From assembly GCF_015477355.1 (NCBI RefSeq), contig NZ_JADLRJ010000001.1, positions 930,001 through 994,000 on the forward strand: DNA of 64,000 nt. The letters are read 5' to 3'. Below are positions 8,155-16,348 of the stretch, piece by piece (positions within the stretch are counted from its first letter, which is position 1; every line of letters starts with the position of its first letter). The DNA comes from Nocardia blacklockiae. Its GTDB lineage: Bacteria > Actinomycetota > Actinomycetes > Mycobacteriales > Mycobacteriaceae. A program made the translations under genes and the position numbers. The notes under the pieces were generated by a model, which worked only from the letters and a program-made list of their open reading frames with translations, was not told the origin of the DNA and searched no databases.

Positions 8155-9228
8155 ATGAATGTCGGTGCGGCACACCGCGGTCGGCGCCGCGCGGCCGCGC
8201 TGCTGCTGGCCGCCGCGCTCGCGGGCGCGACCGGCCCCGCGGCCGCCGACCCGCCCGACCTCGCCCCCGCCGCCCGCGCGTGGGCCGCGGCCCGGCCCGC
8301 GCCCGACGGCTCCCACCTGGTCGCCGCCGACCCGGGACCCGGGCGCGTCCTGGATCTGACCGTGCACTCCGCGGCGATGGAACGCGCCCTCGACGTCGCC
8401 GTGCAGCCCGCGGCCGACCCCACCCGGCCCGCGCCCACGCTGTATCTGCTCAACGGCTTCGACGGCGGCACCACCACCGGCGACTGGCGCAGCGGCGGCA
8501 ACTGGTTCAACCGGACCGACATCCTGGAGTTCTTCGCCGACAAACAGGTCACCGTCGTCATGCCCACCGGCGGCGCGGGCAGCTTCTTCACCGACTGGCG
8601 CGCCGACGACCCCGTGCACGGCCGCCAGCGCTGGGCCACCTACCTCACCCGCGAGCTGCCCGCCGTCGTCGACTCGGCCTTCCGCGGCACCGGCGCCGCC
8701 GCCGTCGCGGGACCGTCGATGGCGAGCATCTCGGTGCTGCAACTGGGCATCTCCGCGCCCGGGGTGTTCCGCGCGATCGGCTCCTACAGCGGCTGCGCGC
8801 GCACCAGCGACCCGCTGGGCCAGGTCATGGTCGACACCATCGTGACCGGCACCCAGGGCAACACCCTCAACATGTGGGGCCCGCCCACCGATCCGGCGTG
8901 GGCCGCGCACGACCCCTACCTGCACGCCGAGCAGCTGCGCGGCACCGCCCTCTACATCGCCTCGGGCAACGGCGCGCCCGGCCCCCTCGACACCCTCGAC
9001 GGCCCCGGCATCCACGCCGACCGCGCCAAACTGATCGACCAGCTCGTCGTCGGCGGCCTGCTCGACGCCATCGCCGGCCGCTGCACCGAACAGCTCCGGG
9101 ATCGCTTGCGGGAGTTGAACATTCCCGCCACCGTCGAGCTGCGACCGCACGGCACCCACTCCTGGGGCTACTGGCAGCAGGATCTGCACAACTCCTGGCC
9201 GCTGTTCGCCGCGGCACTCGCCGGCTGA
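8155..9228 (+). CDS. secreted antigen-85-like esterase/mycolyltransferase
   Basis: A 357-residue alpha/beta hydrolase of the Ag85/FbpA family, exported to the envelope. The start is ATG 8155 behind GGGAGG. Residues 1-32 form a signal peptide (RRR, hydrophobic LLLAAALAGA, cleavage near AAA-DPP). YLLNGFDGG and GGNWFNRTDIL match the N-terminal Ag85 block; the nucleophile motif is GPSMASIS (GxSM as in Ag85), and the acid and His lie in the C-terminal half (HGTHSWGYWQ). Ag85 enzymes move mycolates onto arabinogalactan and trehalose; whether this paralogue transfers mycolate or only hydrolyses esters is not decidable here. It is monocistronic. Confidence 0.88.
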   Translation: MNVGAAHRGRRRAAALLLAAALAGATGPAAADPPDLAPAARAWAAARPAPDGSHLVAADPGPGRVLDLTVHSAAMERALDVAVQPAADPTRPAPTLYLLNGFDGGTTTGDWRSGGNWFNRTDILEFFADKQVTVVMPTGGAGSFFTDWRADDPVHGRQRWATYLTRELPAVVDSAFRGTGAAAVAGPSMASISVLQLGISAPGVFRAIGSYSGCARTSDPLGQVMVDTIVTGTQGNTLNMWGPPTDPAWAAHDPYLHAEQLRGTALYIASGNGAPGPLDTLDGPGIHADRAKLIDQLVVGGLLDAIAGRCTEQLRDRLRELNIPATVELRPHGTHSWGYWQQDLHNSWPLFAAALAG

Positions 9229-9362
9229 GGCGCCCGCACGGCGTGCACGACCGCCGCGCCGCCGAAAAAGACTGTCCGCCACACTATTCCACGCCCACGA
9301 TCGCGGCCCGGGCGCGCGCCGCGCCGCGCCCGGCCCTGCCCGTCGGGCAAACATACTCGCGC

Positions 9363-9368
9363 TAGGCT
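9363..9368 (+). promoter_or_regulatory. -10 hexamer TAGGCT, leaderless arrangement
   Basis: CGCTAGGCTGA with TAGGCT six bases before GTG 9375. The same CGCTAGGCTGA string occurs six bases before ATG 12005. The expected transcription start falls on or next to the start codon, so the mRNA is probably leaderless. Confidence 0.5.
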
Positions 9369-9374
9369 GATTCC

Positions 9375-9431
9375 GTGCCCGGATGCCCTCCTCCCCACCG
9401 CCGTGCCGCACGCGGCGGCCGCCCGACATGA
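9375..9431 (+). CDS. putative leaderless leader peptide upstream of cheB
   Basis: GTG 9375 opens an 18-residue frame, MPGCPPPHRRAARGGRPT, whose TGA overlaps the cheB ATG as ATGA (9428-9431). It has no Shine-Dalgarno but sits six bases after a TAGGCT -10, the geometry expected of leaderless initiation. cheB itself has no good ribosome site, so translation of this peptide by coupling would explain its expression. The peptide is Pro/Arg-rich; any sensing role is speculation. Confidence 0.45.
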   Translation: MPGCPPPHRRAARGGRPT

Positions 9432-10045
9432 CCGGCGCGGCGAACGCCCCCGTCGGCCCGCCGGCGGCCGGTGACTACGGCATCGTGGCGATCGCCTCCT
9501 CCGCCGGCGGCATCACCGCGCTCACCCGCGTGCTGGGCGGGCTACCGGCGCATTTCCCGGTGCCCGTGCTGGTCGTGCAGCACCTCGACCCGCGCCACGA
9601 CACCATCATCGCCGGTGTCCTGGGCCGGCGGGCCGAGCTCGAGGTCCGGCTGGCCGTCGACGGCGAACAGGCCGCACCCGGCACCATCTACGTCGCTCCC
9701 CCCAACTACCATCTGCTGGTCGGAGCGCACGGCAGGCTCGCGCTGTCCAGCAGCGAGCTCGTGCACTTCGTCCGCCCGTCGGCGGATCTGCTGTTCGAAT
9801 CGGTGGCCGGCGCCTACGGGGCGAGCGCGATCGCGTGCGTGCTCACCGGCTCGGGCAGCGACGGCGCCATGGGCGTGGCCGCGGTGAAATCGCGCGGCGG
9901 CACCGTGATCGTGCAGGATCCCGAGGAAGCGGAGTTCCGCGGCATGCCCGAGGCGGCGATCCGCGGGTGCGCGGTCGACCTGGTGCTGCCGGTGGAGGAG
10001 ATCGCCGGGGTCGTGTGCGGCCTGGTCGAGCGGAAGGGATCATGA
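9428..10045 (+). CDS. cheB: CheB-type protein-glutamate methylesterase domain protein
   Basis: A 205-residue stand-alone CheB catalytic domain without a receiver domain. The triad is visible: Ser in IASSAGGITAL, His in VVQHLDPRHD and Asp in LTGSGSDGAMG. In chemotaxis CheB removes methyl esters from receptor glutamates. Here it is coupled to cheR by an ATGA overlap, with no receptor, CheA or CheY in sight, so its methylated partner is unknown. ATG 9428 is chosen for overlap with the leader peptide; a longer frame to 9383 has a low-complexity start. Two ANTAR proteins follow the pair. Confidence 0.88.
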   Translation: MTGAANAPVGPPAAGDYGIVAIASSAGGITALTRVLGGLPAHFPVPVLVVQHLDPRHDTIIAGVLGRRAELEVRLAVDGEQAAPGTIYVAPPNYHLLVGAHGRLALSSSELVHFVRPSADLLFESVAGAYGASAIACVLTGSGSDGAMGVAAVKSRGGTVIVQDPEEAEFRGMPEAAIRGCAVDLVLPVEEIAGVVCGLVERKGS

Positions 10046-11952
10046 GCGACAACGACGAGCGGATCGACGCCGACACCGGCGAGATCGACGCCACCGTGGA
10101 CACGGGCCTCGAGGAACTGCTGATCTTCATCCGCGACTCGCGCGGCTTCGACTTCACCGGCTACAAGCGCTCCTCGCTGGCTCGCCGCATCCGCAAGCGG
10201 ATGCAGGAGGTGCGCATCGAGGACTACGACGACTACCGCGACCACCTCGAGAGCAACGCCGACGAGTTCCGCTACCTGTTCAACACCATCCTCATCAACG
10301 TCACCAGCTTCTTCCGCGACGTCGACGCGTGGCAGTACATGCAGCGTGAGATCCTGCCCGAACTGCTGGCCAGCGTGGAACCGAACGAGGAGATCCGGAT
10401 CTGGAGCGCCGGCTGCTCGAGCGGCGAGGAGGCCTATTCGCTGGCGATCGCGTTCGCCGAGGTGCTGGGCCTGGAAGAGGCCGTCAAGCGGGTGAAGATC
10501 TACGGCACCGACGTCGACGAGGAGGCCCTGCGCGACGCGCGCAGCGGCATGTACAGCGCCAAGACCCTCGAACCGCTGTCCAACGAGCTGCGCGACCGCT
10601 ACTTCGAGCCCAACGGCGACAAGTTCGTGTTCCGCTCCGATCTGCGCCGCCGGGTCATCTTCGGCCGCCACGACATCACCCGCGACGCCCCCATCTCCCG
10701 GCTGGACCTGCTGATCTGCCGCAACACGCTGATGTATTTCAACGTCGAGGCCCAGACCCAGATCCTCGACCGATTCCACTTCGCGCTGCGCGAGGGCGGC
10801 TTCCTGTTCCTGGGCAAGGCGGAGATGCTGCTGTCCGACGGCGACCGCTTCGAGGTCGCCAACATGCGTCAGCGGATCTTCCGCCGGCGCGCCGGGGAAA
10901 CCGGCACCATGCCCGCCCCCGCTCCGCCCCGCCTCGACATCGGCCTCGGCCAGGAGGTGCAGGGTTTCGTGAAACGACGCCAAGTCACCGAACTCGCGCT
11001 CGAGACCGCCCCGTTCGCGACGGTCGGCATCGACACCGAGGGCAAGGTCACCGTCGCCAACGCCCAGATGCGCAACCAGTTCGGACTCACCCCGCACGAC
11101 ATCGGGCGGCCGCTGAGCGAACTCGAAATCTCCTACCGCCCGGTCGAATTGCGGTCTTTGATCGACCAGGCCGTCGCCGAGCGCCGCGTCATCCGGGTCA
11201 ACGCCGTGGAACGCCGCATCGGTCCCGACGACACCCAGTTCTACGACGTGCACGTGCAACCGCTGTGGAGCGGCGACGGGCCGTATACCGGTGTTGTCGT
11301 GAATTTCGTCGACACCACCGTCGCCACCCGCCTGTCGCTCGAGGTGAAGGTCAAGCGCGAGGAGCTCGAGACCGCCTACGAGGAATTGCAGTCCACCAAC
11401 GAGGAACTGGAAACCACCAACGAGGAATTGCAGTCCAGTATCGAGGAGCTGGAAACCACCAACGAGGAATTGCAGTCCACCAACGAGGAACTCGAAACCA
11501 CCAACGAAGAACTGCAATCGGGCAACGAGGAACTCGAGACGATGAACGAGGAGCTGCGCATCCGCAGTTCCGAACTCGACGAGACCCGCTCGTTCCTCGA
11601 AGGCATCCTGTCCAGCGTCGCGGCCGGTGTGGTGGTGCTCGACGGCGAGCTGCGGGTGCGCAGCTGGAATCGCGGCGCCGAGGAATTGTGGGGCCTGCGC
11701 GCCGACGAGGTGTACCAGCAATTTTTCACCGCGCTCGATTTCGGATTGCCGACCGAGCAATTGCACGATGCGATTCAGGAATGCCTGCGCACCGGCCGGC
11801 GCTGCGGGCCGGTGCACATTCCCGCCGTCAACCGGATCGGCCGCTCCATCGTCTGCGCGGTGACCTGCACGCCGATGGACAGCGTGCGCGACGGCGTAGT
11901 GCTGCTGATGGAGGAGTCGCCCCCGGCAAAGCCTGCGGCACAACACAATTAG
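10042..11952 (+). CDS. cheR: CheR methyltransferase with coiled coil and PAS domain(s)
   Basis: A 636-residue protein. Residues 20-290 are CheR: N-terminal helical part (KRSSLARRIRKRM), NVTSFFRD, SAM site SAGCSSGEEAYSLA, and CRNTLMYF. A PAS-like segment spans about 315-430, followed by a long heptad coiled coil (about 435-520) of repeated EELxxTN units, then a second PAS domain to the end (VAAGVVVLDGELRVRSWNRGAEELWG). CheR adds methyl groups from SAM to glutamates. Such CheB/CheR-PAS architectures usually feed kinases, but no kinase domain is attached here. Its ATG overlaps the cheB stop. Confidence 0.9.
   Translation: MSDNDERIDADTGEIDATVDTGLEELLIFIRDSRGFDFTGYKRSSLARRIRKRMQEVRIEDYDDYRDHLESNADEFRYLFNTILINVTSFFRDVDAWQYMQREILPELLASVEPNEEIRIWSAGCSSGEEAYSLAIAFAEVLGLEEAVKRVKIYGTDVDEEALRDARSGMYSAKTLEPLSNELRDRYFEPNGDKFVFRSDLRRRVIFGRHDITRDAPISRLDLLICRNTLMYFNVEAQTQILDRFHFALREGGFLFLGKAEMLLSDGDRFEVANMRQRIFRRRAGETGTMPAPAPPRLDIGLGQEVQGFVKRRQVTELALETAPFATVGIDTEGKVTVANAQMRNQFGLTPHDIGRPLSELEISYRPVELRSLIDQAVAERRVIRVNAVERRIGPDDTQFYDVHVQPLWSGDGPYTGVVVNFVDTTVATRLSLEVKVKREELETAYEELQSTNEELETTNEELQSSIEELETTNEELQSTNEELETTNEELQSGNEELETMNEELRIRSSELDETRSFLEGILSSVAAGVVVLDGELRVRSWNRGAEELWGLRADEVYQQFFTALDFGLPTEQLHDAIQECLRTGRRCGPVHIPAVNRIGRSIVCAVTCTPMDSVRDGVVLLMEESPPAKPAAQHN
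11377..11559 (+). repeat. seven-residue-unit coding repeat
   Basis: About nine copies of a 21-base unit coding EELQSTN / EELETTN within cheR, with strong DNA-level similarity (GAGGAA, CAGTCCACCAAC, GAAACCACCAAC). It builds a continuous charged coiled coil between two PAS domains. The copy number could vary between strains by slippage. Confidence 0.8.
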
Positions 11953-11992
11953 CAGACCGTGGTGTGCCGTCGCGGCGGGTCACCGAACGCGC

Positions 11993-11998
11993 TAGGCT
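11993..11998 (+). promoter_or_regulatory. -10 hexamer TAGGCT for leaderless GAF-ANTAR gene
   Basis: TAGGCT ends six bases before ATG 12005, within the string CGCTAGGCTGA also found upstream of the cheB leader at 9361. There is no Shine-Dalgarno before the ATG. This suggests separate leaderless transcription and possible co-regulation of both units. Confidence 0.5.
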
Positions 11999-12004
11999 GA
12001 GCCG

Positions 12005-12898
12005 ATGTCGGCTTCCGCGCATGCCCACGACAACGCGGACAACGAGTGGCGCAATTACGTCCACGAAATGGAATGCGCCGCCCGCGCCGCCGCGGTCGCG
12101 GCACGCTACGAACAACAGGCCGCTCAACCGCCGCGGTCCATGCAGCCGTTCCGGGAGCGGATGGCCGCGCTGCACCACCAGATCGAACGCCGCCACCGCG
12201 CCTGCGCCCGCCTGTACTGGCGTTACGCGCTGCACGTGCAGCGCTGGTCGGCCAGCGGCGCCGCGTCGGCCCGCCCGCCGTTCATGTCCGCCGTCGCCGA
12301 CGACCTGGGCCTGGGCAGCACCGCGCTGACCCTGTTCGACGAACAGCGCCAGGAACTGCTCACCGCGGCCTCCGACGACCGCTCGCGCGCCGCCCACGAC
12401 CTCGAGGCCGTCGTCGGGCGCGGCCCCTCCCGCGACGTCCTCGACGGCCTGGCGTACGTCGTCGTCGACGAACCGGGCCTGGCCGCGCGCTGGCCCGAAT
12501 ACGGCACGGCCGCACACGATCTCGGCATCCGGTCGGTGGTGGCCGTACCCCTGGTCGCCGGACCGGGCCGGCTCGGCGCGCTGTGCGTGTACTCCGACCG
12601 GGCGCGCCCGCCCGCCGATGCCGTGGCGGCCGCCGGGCGCATCGCCGACGTCCTGGCCAACGAGGTGCTGCTCGGCGCCGACGCCCCCCGCGGAGACGAG
12701 ACGACCCCCGGCGGGGTGCTGTTCGACGAGGCGGACTACCTCACGACCGTCAACCAGGCCGTCGGTATGGTCGCCGCGCAGAACGCGTGCACCGTCGACA
12801 CCGCCCTGGTGCTGATGCGGGCCCGGGCCTTCGCCGACGGCGCCTCGCTGCCCGAACTCGCGCACCGTATCGTAGAGGAGGGATACCGGTTGTGCTGA
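12005..12898 (+). CDS. GAF-ANTAR transcription antitermination regulator
   Basis: A 297-residue protein. Residues 1-90 are helical with many Arg/His; a GAF domain covers about 90-220 (FMSAVADDLGLGSTALTL to GRLGALCVYSD). A C-terminal ANTAR domain covers about 245-297 (LTTVNQAVGMVAAQNACTVDTALVLMRARAF). ANTAR domains bind paired RNA hairpins to prevent termination. The GAF ligand is unknown. The gene appears leaderless. It lies between cheR and a second GAF-ANTAR gene, implying one signalling module. Confidence 0.85.
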   Translation: MSASAHAHDNADNEWRNYVHEMECAARAAAVAARYEQQAAQPPRSMQPFRERMAALHHQIERRHRACARLYWRYALHVQRWSASGAASARPPFMSAVADDLGLGSTALTLFDEQRQELLTAASDDRSRAAHDLEAVVGRGPSRDVLDGLAYVVVDEPGLAARWPEYGTAAHDLGIRSVVAVPLVAGPGRLGALCVYSDRARPPADAVAAAGRIADVLANEVLLGADAPRGDETTPGGVLFDEADYLTTVNQAVGMVAAQNACTVDTALVLMRARAFADGASLPELAHRIVEEGYRLC

Positions 12899-12934
12899 CA
12901 CCGATTCCGCCCGTCGAGGCCCGGGAGGCACTCG

Positions 12935-13690
12935 ATGACCGATGAACTCGCCGTGGGGATGGCACAACTGACCACCCTGCTGCTCGCCGACGACACCATT
13001 CTCGACCGCCCGCGCGACATCGCCGACATCGTCGCCGAGATGCTGCCGGGCCGGCCGATGGTCGGGGTGACCCTGTCCGCGGACACCACCGTGGCCGGAG
13101 CCTCGCAGCGGCTGCGCGACCTGCTCGCCGACGAGGCGAGCCACGCCGACGAACCCGGGCCCTACCGGGCCGCGACCGAGACGGGCCGCGAGGTCTCGAT
13201 CCCCGACCTCGCCGGGGAACGACGCTGGCGCGGCTACGTCACCCGGCTGCGCGCACAGGGCTTCGCCGCCCACGACGTGTGGCCGCTGAGCAGCGGCGAG
13301 GACGCGTTCGGCACCCTGAGCGTCTACGGGCGCGCGCCGGGCGGGGTGGACACCGACACCCGCCGCGAGGTCGCGATGATCGCCGACCACCTCGGCGTAC
13401 TGCTGAAACTGTCGATCGACGCCACCCGCCAGAACGCGCTCACCGAACAGCTGCGCGCGGCCCTGGGCTCGCGGTCGGTGATCGACCAGGCGGTCGGCAT
13501 CCTGATGGGTCAGCGGCACTGCGACCGCGACGCCGCCTTCGAGATTTTGCGCGGAGTCTCCAACCGCCGCAACGTCAAACTCGCCGCGATCGCCGCCGAA
13601 CTGGTGCTGTCCTTCGGCGGGAACACTTCCGTCACACCGCATTTCGCCGAGCCGACAGAGCCACGGAGGCGCCCCGGCCGCCCACGGTGA
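12935..13690 (+). CDS. GAF-ANTAR regulator, second copy
   Basis: A 251-residue protein starting at ATG 12935 behind GGGAGG. The GAF domain spans about 10-150 (MVGVTLSADTTVAGASQRL, FGTLSVYGRAPGG). The ANTAR domain spans about 165-225 (SRSVIDQAVGILMGQRHCDRD, AFEILRGVSNRRNVKL), with the usual Gln-Ala-x-Gly-Ile-Leu-Met core. The C-terminus is basic (RRRPGRPR). It sits 36 bases after the first GAF-ANTAR gene, so probably in one transcript, and the two may form a heterodimer or a ligand-split pair (inference). Confidence 0.87.
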   Translation: MTDELAVGMAQLTTLLLADDTILDRPRDIADIVAEMLPGRPMVGVTLSADTTVAGASQRLRDLLADEASHADEPGPYRAATETGREVSIPDLAGERRWRGYVTRLRAQGFAAHDVWPLSSGEDAFGTLSVYGRAPGGVDTDTRREVAMIADHLGVLLKLSIDATRQNALTEQLRAALGSRSVIDQAVGILMGQRHCDRDAAFEILRGVSNRRNVKLAAIAAELVLSFGGNTSVTPHFAEPTEPRRRPGRPR

Positions 13691-13920
13691 TTCCCCCGCC
13701 CCGGGCGTTCGGTGAGCGCGGCGATGCGACGTAGTCGGATGCGGGCACAGGCCGTCTCGGCCACCTCGCGCGCGATCAGGGCCCGCTGGCGCGCTTCCTC
13801 GGCGCGCCGGCGGGCGTTTTTCGCCCGCTCCACCAGAGCGGCCAGCTGCGCCGGATCTACCCGCGCCAGCCGCGTCGGGCCGGAATTCGGGGGCGCTGCG
13901 GAATCGGTGCGAATGTCCAT
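13510..13920 (-). CDS. possible helical basic protein, antisense overlap with ANTAR gene
   Basis: A 136-residue frame from ATG 13920. The first 75 residues look protein-like: a Pro/Ser lead, then a continuous charged helix containing PAQLAALVERAKNARRR, EEARQRALIAREVAE and RIRLRRIAALTERPG. The last 60 residues lie antisense to the end of the GAF-ANTAR gene and look like shadow sequence, so the true gene may be shorter through a sequence error, or spurious. Only a weak AGGA lies about 16 bases upstream of the ATG. A DosR-like box lies about 100 bases upstream. Moderate to low confidence. Confidence 0.4.
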   Translation of the reverse strand: MDIRTDSAAPPNSGPTRLARVDPAQLAALVERAKNARRRAEEARQRALIAREVAETACARIRLRRIAALTERPGRGNHRGRPGRLRGSVGSAKCGVTEVFPPKDSTSSAAIAASLTLRRLETPRKISKAASRSQCR

Positions 13921-14021
13921 GGCGTGGATCCCGTTCCTGTCCGCGTGGGCCCGGAGGCGGTCGTGTGCCCAGTAAACGAGGGCGGCGGCACCGGCGGCAG
14001 AGTGGAAAGTCCTTGCCGCCG

Positions 14022-14036
14022 GTGACTTTCTGCCTT
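14022..14036 (+). promoter_or_regulatory. DosR-like box GTGACTTTCTGCCTT
   Basis: Fits the 5-4-5 layout of the DosR (DevR) site (consensus GGGACTTNNGTCCC, common variant GGGACTTTCGGCCC). It lies 102 bases before the amidase gene and about 100 before the minus-strand ORF at 13920. A second, weaker half match, AAGGACTTTCCACT, lies on the minus strand at 14001-14014; paired sites are usual for DosR promoters. Confidence 0.45.
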
Positions 14037-14137
14037 GGCGCGGACGCACCGGGCCCGACCGGTACCCGGGTGTACCAGAACCGGTTCCGGGCATAAAGTC
14101 GACGGGCACGCGTCTCACCCCGGAGGGCAATGCAGCC

Positions 14138-15556
14138 ATGACCGACACCATCCACACCTTCACCGACGATGCCCTCGGCAACCACGACGCCGTCGGCCTG
14201 GCCGCGGAACTGCGCGCCGGGCGCCTGGACCGCCGCGAGGTGCTCGACGCCGCCGTCGAGCGCGTGCGCCGCGCCGACGCGCACCTGCACGCCGTGCAAG
14301 CCGAATGCTTCGACCGCGCCCGCCGCACCCCGGTCGCCGACGGCCCGTTCGCCGGGGTCCCCGCCTTCGTCAAGGACAACACCGACGCCGCCGGCCTGCC
14401 CACCTGCCACGGCTCCGCCGCCTTCCGCCCGCAACCCGCCCGCCGCAGCAGCGGCCCGGCCCGGCAATTCCTCGGCCAGGGCTTCGCGCTGCTCGGCAAG
14501 TCCACCCTGCCCGAATTCGGGCTCACCGCCAGCACCGAATACGTCGACCGGCCCGCCACCCGCAACCCGTGGAACCTCGCCCACTCCGCGGGCGCCTCCT
14601 CCGGCGGCTCGGCCGCCCTGGTCGCCTCCGGCGCGGTGCCGATCGCCCACGCCAACGACGGCGGCGGCTCGATCCGCATCCCCGCCGCCGTCAACGGACT
14701 GGTCGGGCTCAAACCCACCCGGGCCCGGCTGCTCGACCAGCCCGGCGCCCGGCAGCTGCCGGTCAACCTCGTCACCGAGGGCGTGCTCACCCGCACCGTC
14801 CGCGACACCGCCCACTACCTGGCCGCCGCCGAACGCTTCCGCCCCGCCCCGCACCTGCCGCCCATCGGACTCGTCGAGGGCCCCAGCGAACGCCGCCTGC
14901 GCATCGGCGTCATCCGCCACGACATCCTCGGCCGCGGCGTGCACCCCGAGACCGAGGCCGTGCTCGACTCCGCGCTGCGCACCCTGGCCGCGGCCGGCCA
15001 CGAGATCACCGAGACCCGCCTCGCGGTCGACCCGGACTTCGTCGAGGACTTCAAGACCTACTGGGCGCTGTTCGCGGTGCTGCTGTCCGCCTCGTCGACC
15101 CTGCTGCACCCCACCACGTTCCGTCCCTGGAAACTCGACCCGTTCACCCGCGGCCTGGCCGGCAAGGTGCTGCGCGACCCCGCCGCGGTCCCGGCCGCGA
15201 TCCGGCGGCTGCGCGGCGGCACCGCCCTCTACGACGCGCACTTCGCCGAGTTCGACGCGCTGCTCACCCCCGTGCTCTCGCATCCCGCGCCGCGCATCGG
15301 CGAGCACTCACCCGCCCAGCCCTTCGAGGAACTGTTCGCCAAACTCATCGACTACGTCGGCTTCACCCCGTTCAACAATGTCGGCGGCGGGCCCGCGATC
15401 GCCGTGCCGCACGGGCTGACCGGCGCGAACCTGCCCGGCTCGGTGCAGCTGTGCGCCCCGCGCGGCCACGAACGCGACTTGCTCGACCTCGCCTACCAGC
15501 TCGAGGCCGCCAGCCCCTTCCCGAAGATCGCCACCGGCGTGGAAACCACCGCCTGA
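14138..15556 (+). CDS. amidase signature family hydrolase
   Basis: A 472-residue amidase of the Ser-cisSer-Lys class. Lys lies in PAFVKDNTDAAG, the cis-Ser and Gly-rich signature in GASSGGSAALVASG, and the nucleophile in NDGGGSIRIPAAVNG. It hydrolyses carboxamides or related C-N bonds; the substrate is not predictable. Family members include acylamide hydrolases, GatA and 6-aminohexanoate cyclic dimer hydrolase; the lack of GatB/GatC neighbours argues against GatA. A class I glutamine amidotransferase begins 27 bases downstream. A DosR-like box lies upstream. Confidence 0.92.
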   Translation: MTDTIHTFTDDALGNHDAVGLAAELRAGRLDRREVLDAAVERVRRADAHLHAVQAECFDRARRTPVADGPFAGVPAFVKDNTDAAGLPTCHGSAAFRPQPARRSSGPARQFLGQGFALLGKSTLPEFGLTASTEYVDRPATRNPWNLAHSAGASSGGSAALVASGAVPIAHANDGGGSIRIPAAVNGLVGLKPTRARLLDQPGARQLPVNLVTEGVLTRTVRDTAHYLAAAERFRPAPHLPPIGLVEGPSERRLRIGVIRHDILGRGVHPETEAVLDSALRTLAAAGHEITETRLAVDPDFVEDFKTYWALFAVLLSASSTLLHPTTFRPWKLDPFTRGLAGKVLRDPAAVPAAIRRLRGGTALYDAHFAEFDALLTPVLSHPAPRIGEHSPAQPFEELFAKLIDYVGFTPFNNVGGGPAIAVPHGLTGANLPGSVQLCAPRGHERDLLDLAYQLEAASPFPKIATGVETTA

Positions 15557-15570
15557 ACGCGCCGCGGCCC

Positions 15571-15576
15571 GATAAT
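15571..15576 (+). promoter_or_regulatory. -10 hexamer GATAAT, possible leaderless start
   Basis: GATAAT ends seven bases before ATG 15584, in the short gap after the amidase stop. No Shine-Dalgarno is present before the ATG, so the amidotransferase could have its own leaderless promoter besides read-through from the amidase. Confidence 0.4.
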
Positions 15577-15583
15577 CGACACC

Positions 15584-16348
15584 ATGCCCCCACCGTGCCT
15601 GCTGCTGCAGCTGCGGCCCGAACACTCGGCCGCCGACGACGAATTCCGGGCCGTCGAACGCATGTCGGGACTGGGCGAGGGCCGCCTGGTCCGCATCCAC
15701 ATGGACCGCGACTTGCCCGATCTCGACCTCGACGACTACTGCGCGGTCATCGTCGGCGGCGGCCCCAGCAACGTCAGCGACCCCGACGACGCGAAATACG
15801 ACTACCAGCGCCGCTTCGAACCGGTCCTGAAGAAACTGGTCGCCGAGATCGTCCGCCGCGACCACCCCTACCTGGGCGCCTGCTACGGGCTCGGCATTCT
15901 CGCCGACGTCCTCGGCGGCGCGGTGAACCGCGACCGTTACGCCGAGACCCCCGGCGCGCAGACCATCGAACTCACCGACGCCGCCCGGCACGACCCGCTG
16001 CTGCGTGGGCTGCCCCGCTCGTTCCGGGCCTTCGTGGGACACAAGGAATCCTGCCAGGACGTCCCGCCCGGCGCGGTGCTGCTGGCCGGGTCCGCCGACT
16101 GCCCGGTGCAGATGATTCGCACCGGAAACCACGTCTACGCCACCCAGTTCCATCCCGAACTGGACGGCGACGGCCTCGCCCTGCGCATCGAAACATACCG
16201 GCATGCGGGATATTTCGACCCGGACGAGGCCGATGACCTGATCGCCCTGGGCCACCGCGAGTCGATCACGGCACCGGGCGAGATCTTGCGCCGCTTCGCC
16301 GTCCGCTACTGCGGCGGCGAACGCCCGGACCGGCCGGGCGCGGCCTGA
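15584..16348 (+). CDS. class I glutamine amidotransferase
   Basis: A 254-residue triad-type GATase domain. The nucleophile Cys lies in YLGACYGLGILADVLGG, and His-x-Glu lies in YATQFHPELDGDG. VIVGGGPSNVSD is the oxyanion strand found in GuaA-like and YfeJ-like stand-alone proteins. Such proteins release ammonia from glutamine or hydrolyse gamma-glutamyl bonds. No synthetase partner is adjacent; the amidase upstream is the only neighbour on this strand. The stop abuts the convergent HesB-like gene with no spacer. Confidence 0.87.
   Translation: MPPPCLLLQLRPEHSAADDEFRAVERMSGLGEGRLVRIHMDRDLPDLDLDDYCAVIVGGGPSNVSDPDDAKYDYQRRFEPVLKKLVAEIVRRDHPYLGACYGLGILADVLGGAVNRDRYAETPGAQTIELTDAARHDPLLRGLPRSFRAFVGHKESCQDVPPGAVLLAGSADCPVQMIRTGNHVYATQFHPELDGDGLALRIETYRHAGYFDPDEADDLIALGHRESITAPGEILRRFAVRYCGGERPDRPGAA

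Noticed and set aside
11828-15307. 1159-codon minus-strand frame
   Set aside because: Gly/Ala/Val-rich antisense shadow of the ANTAR and amidase genes, typical of GC-rich DNA.
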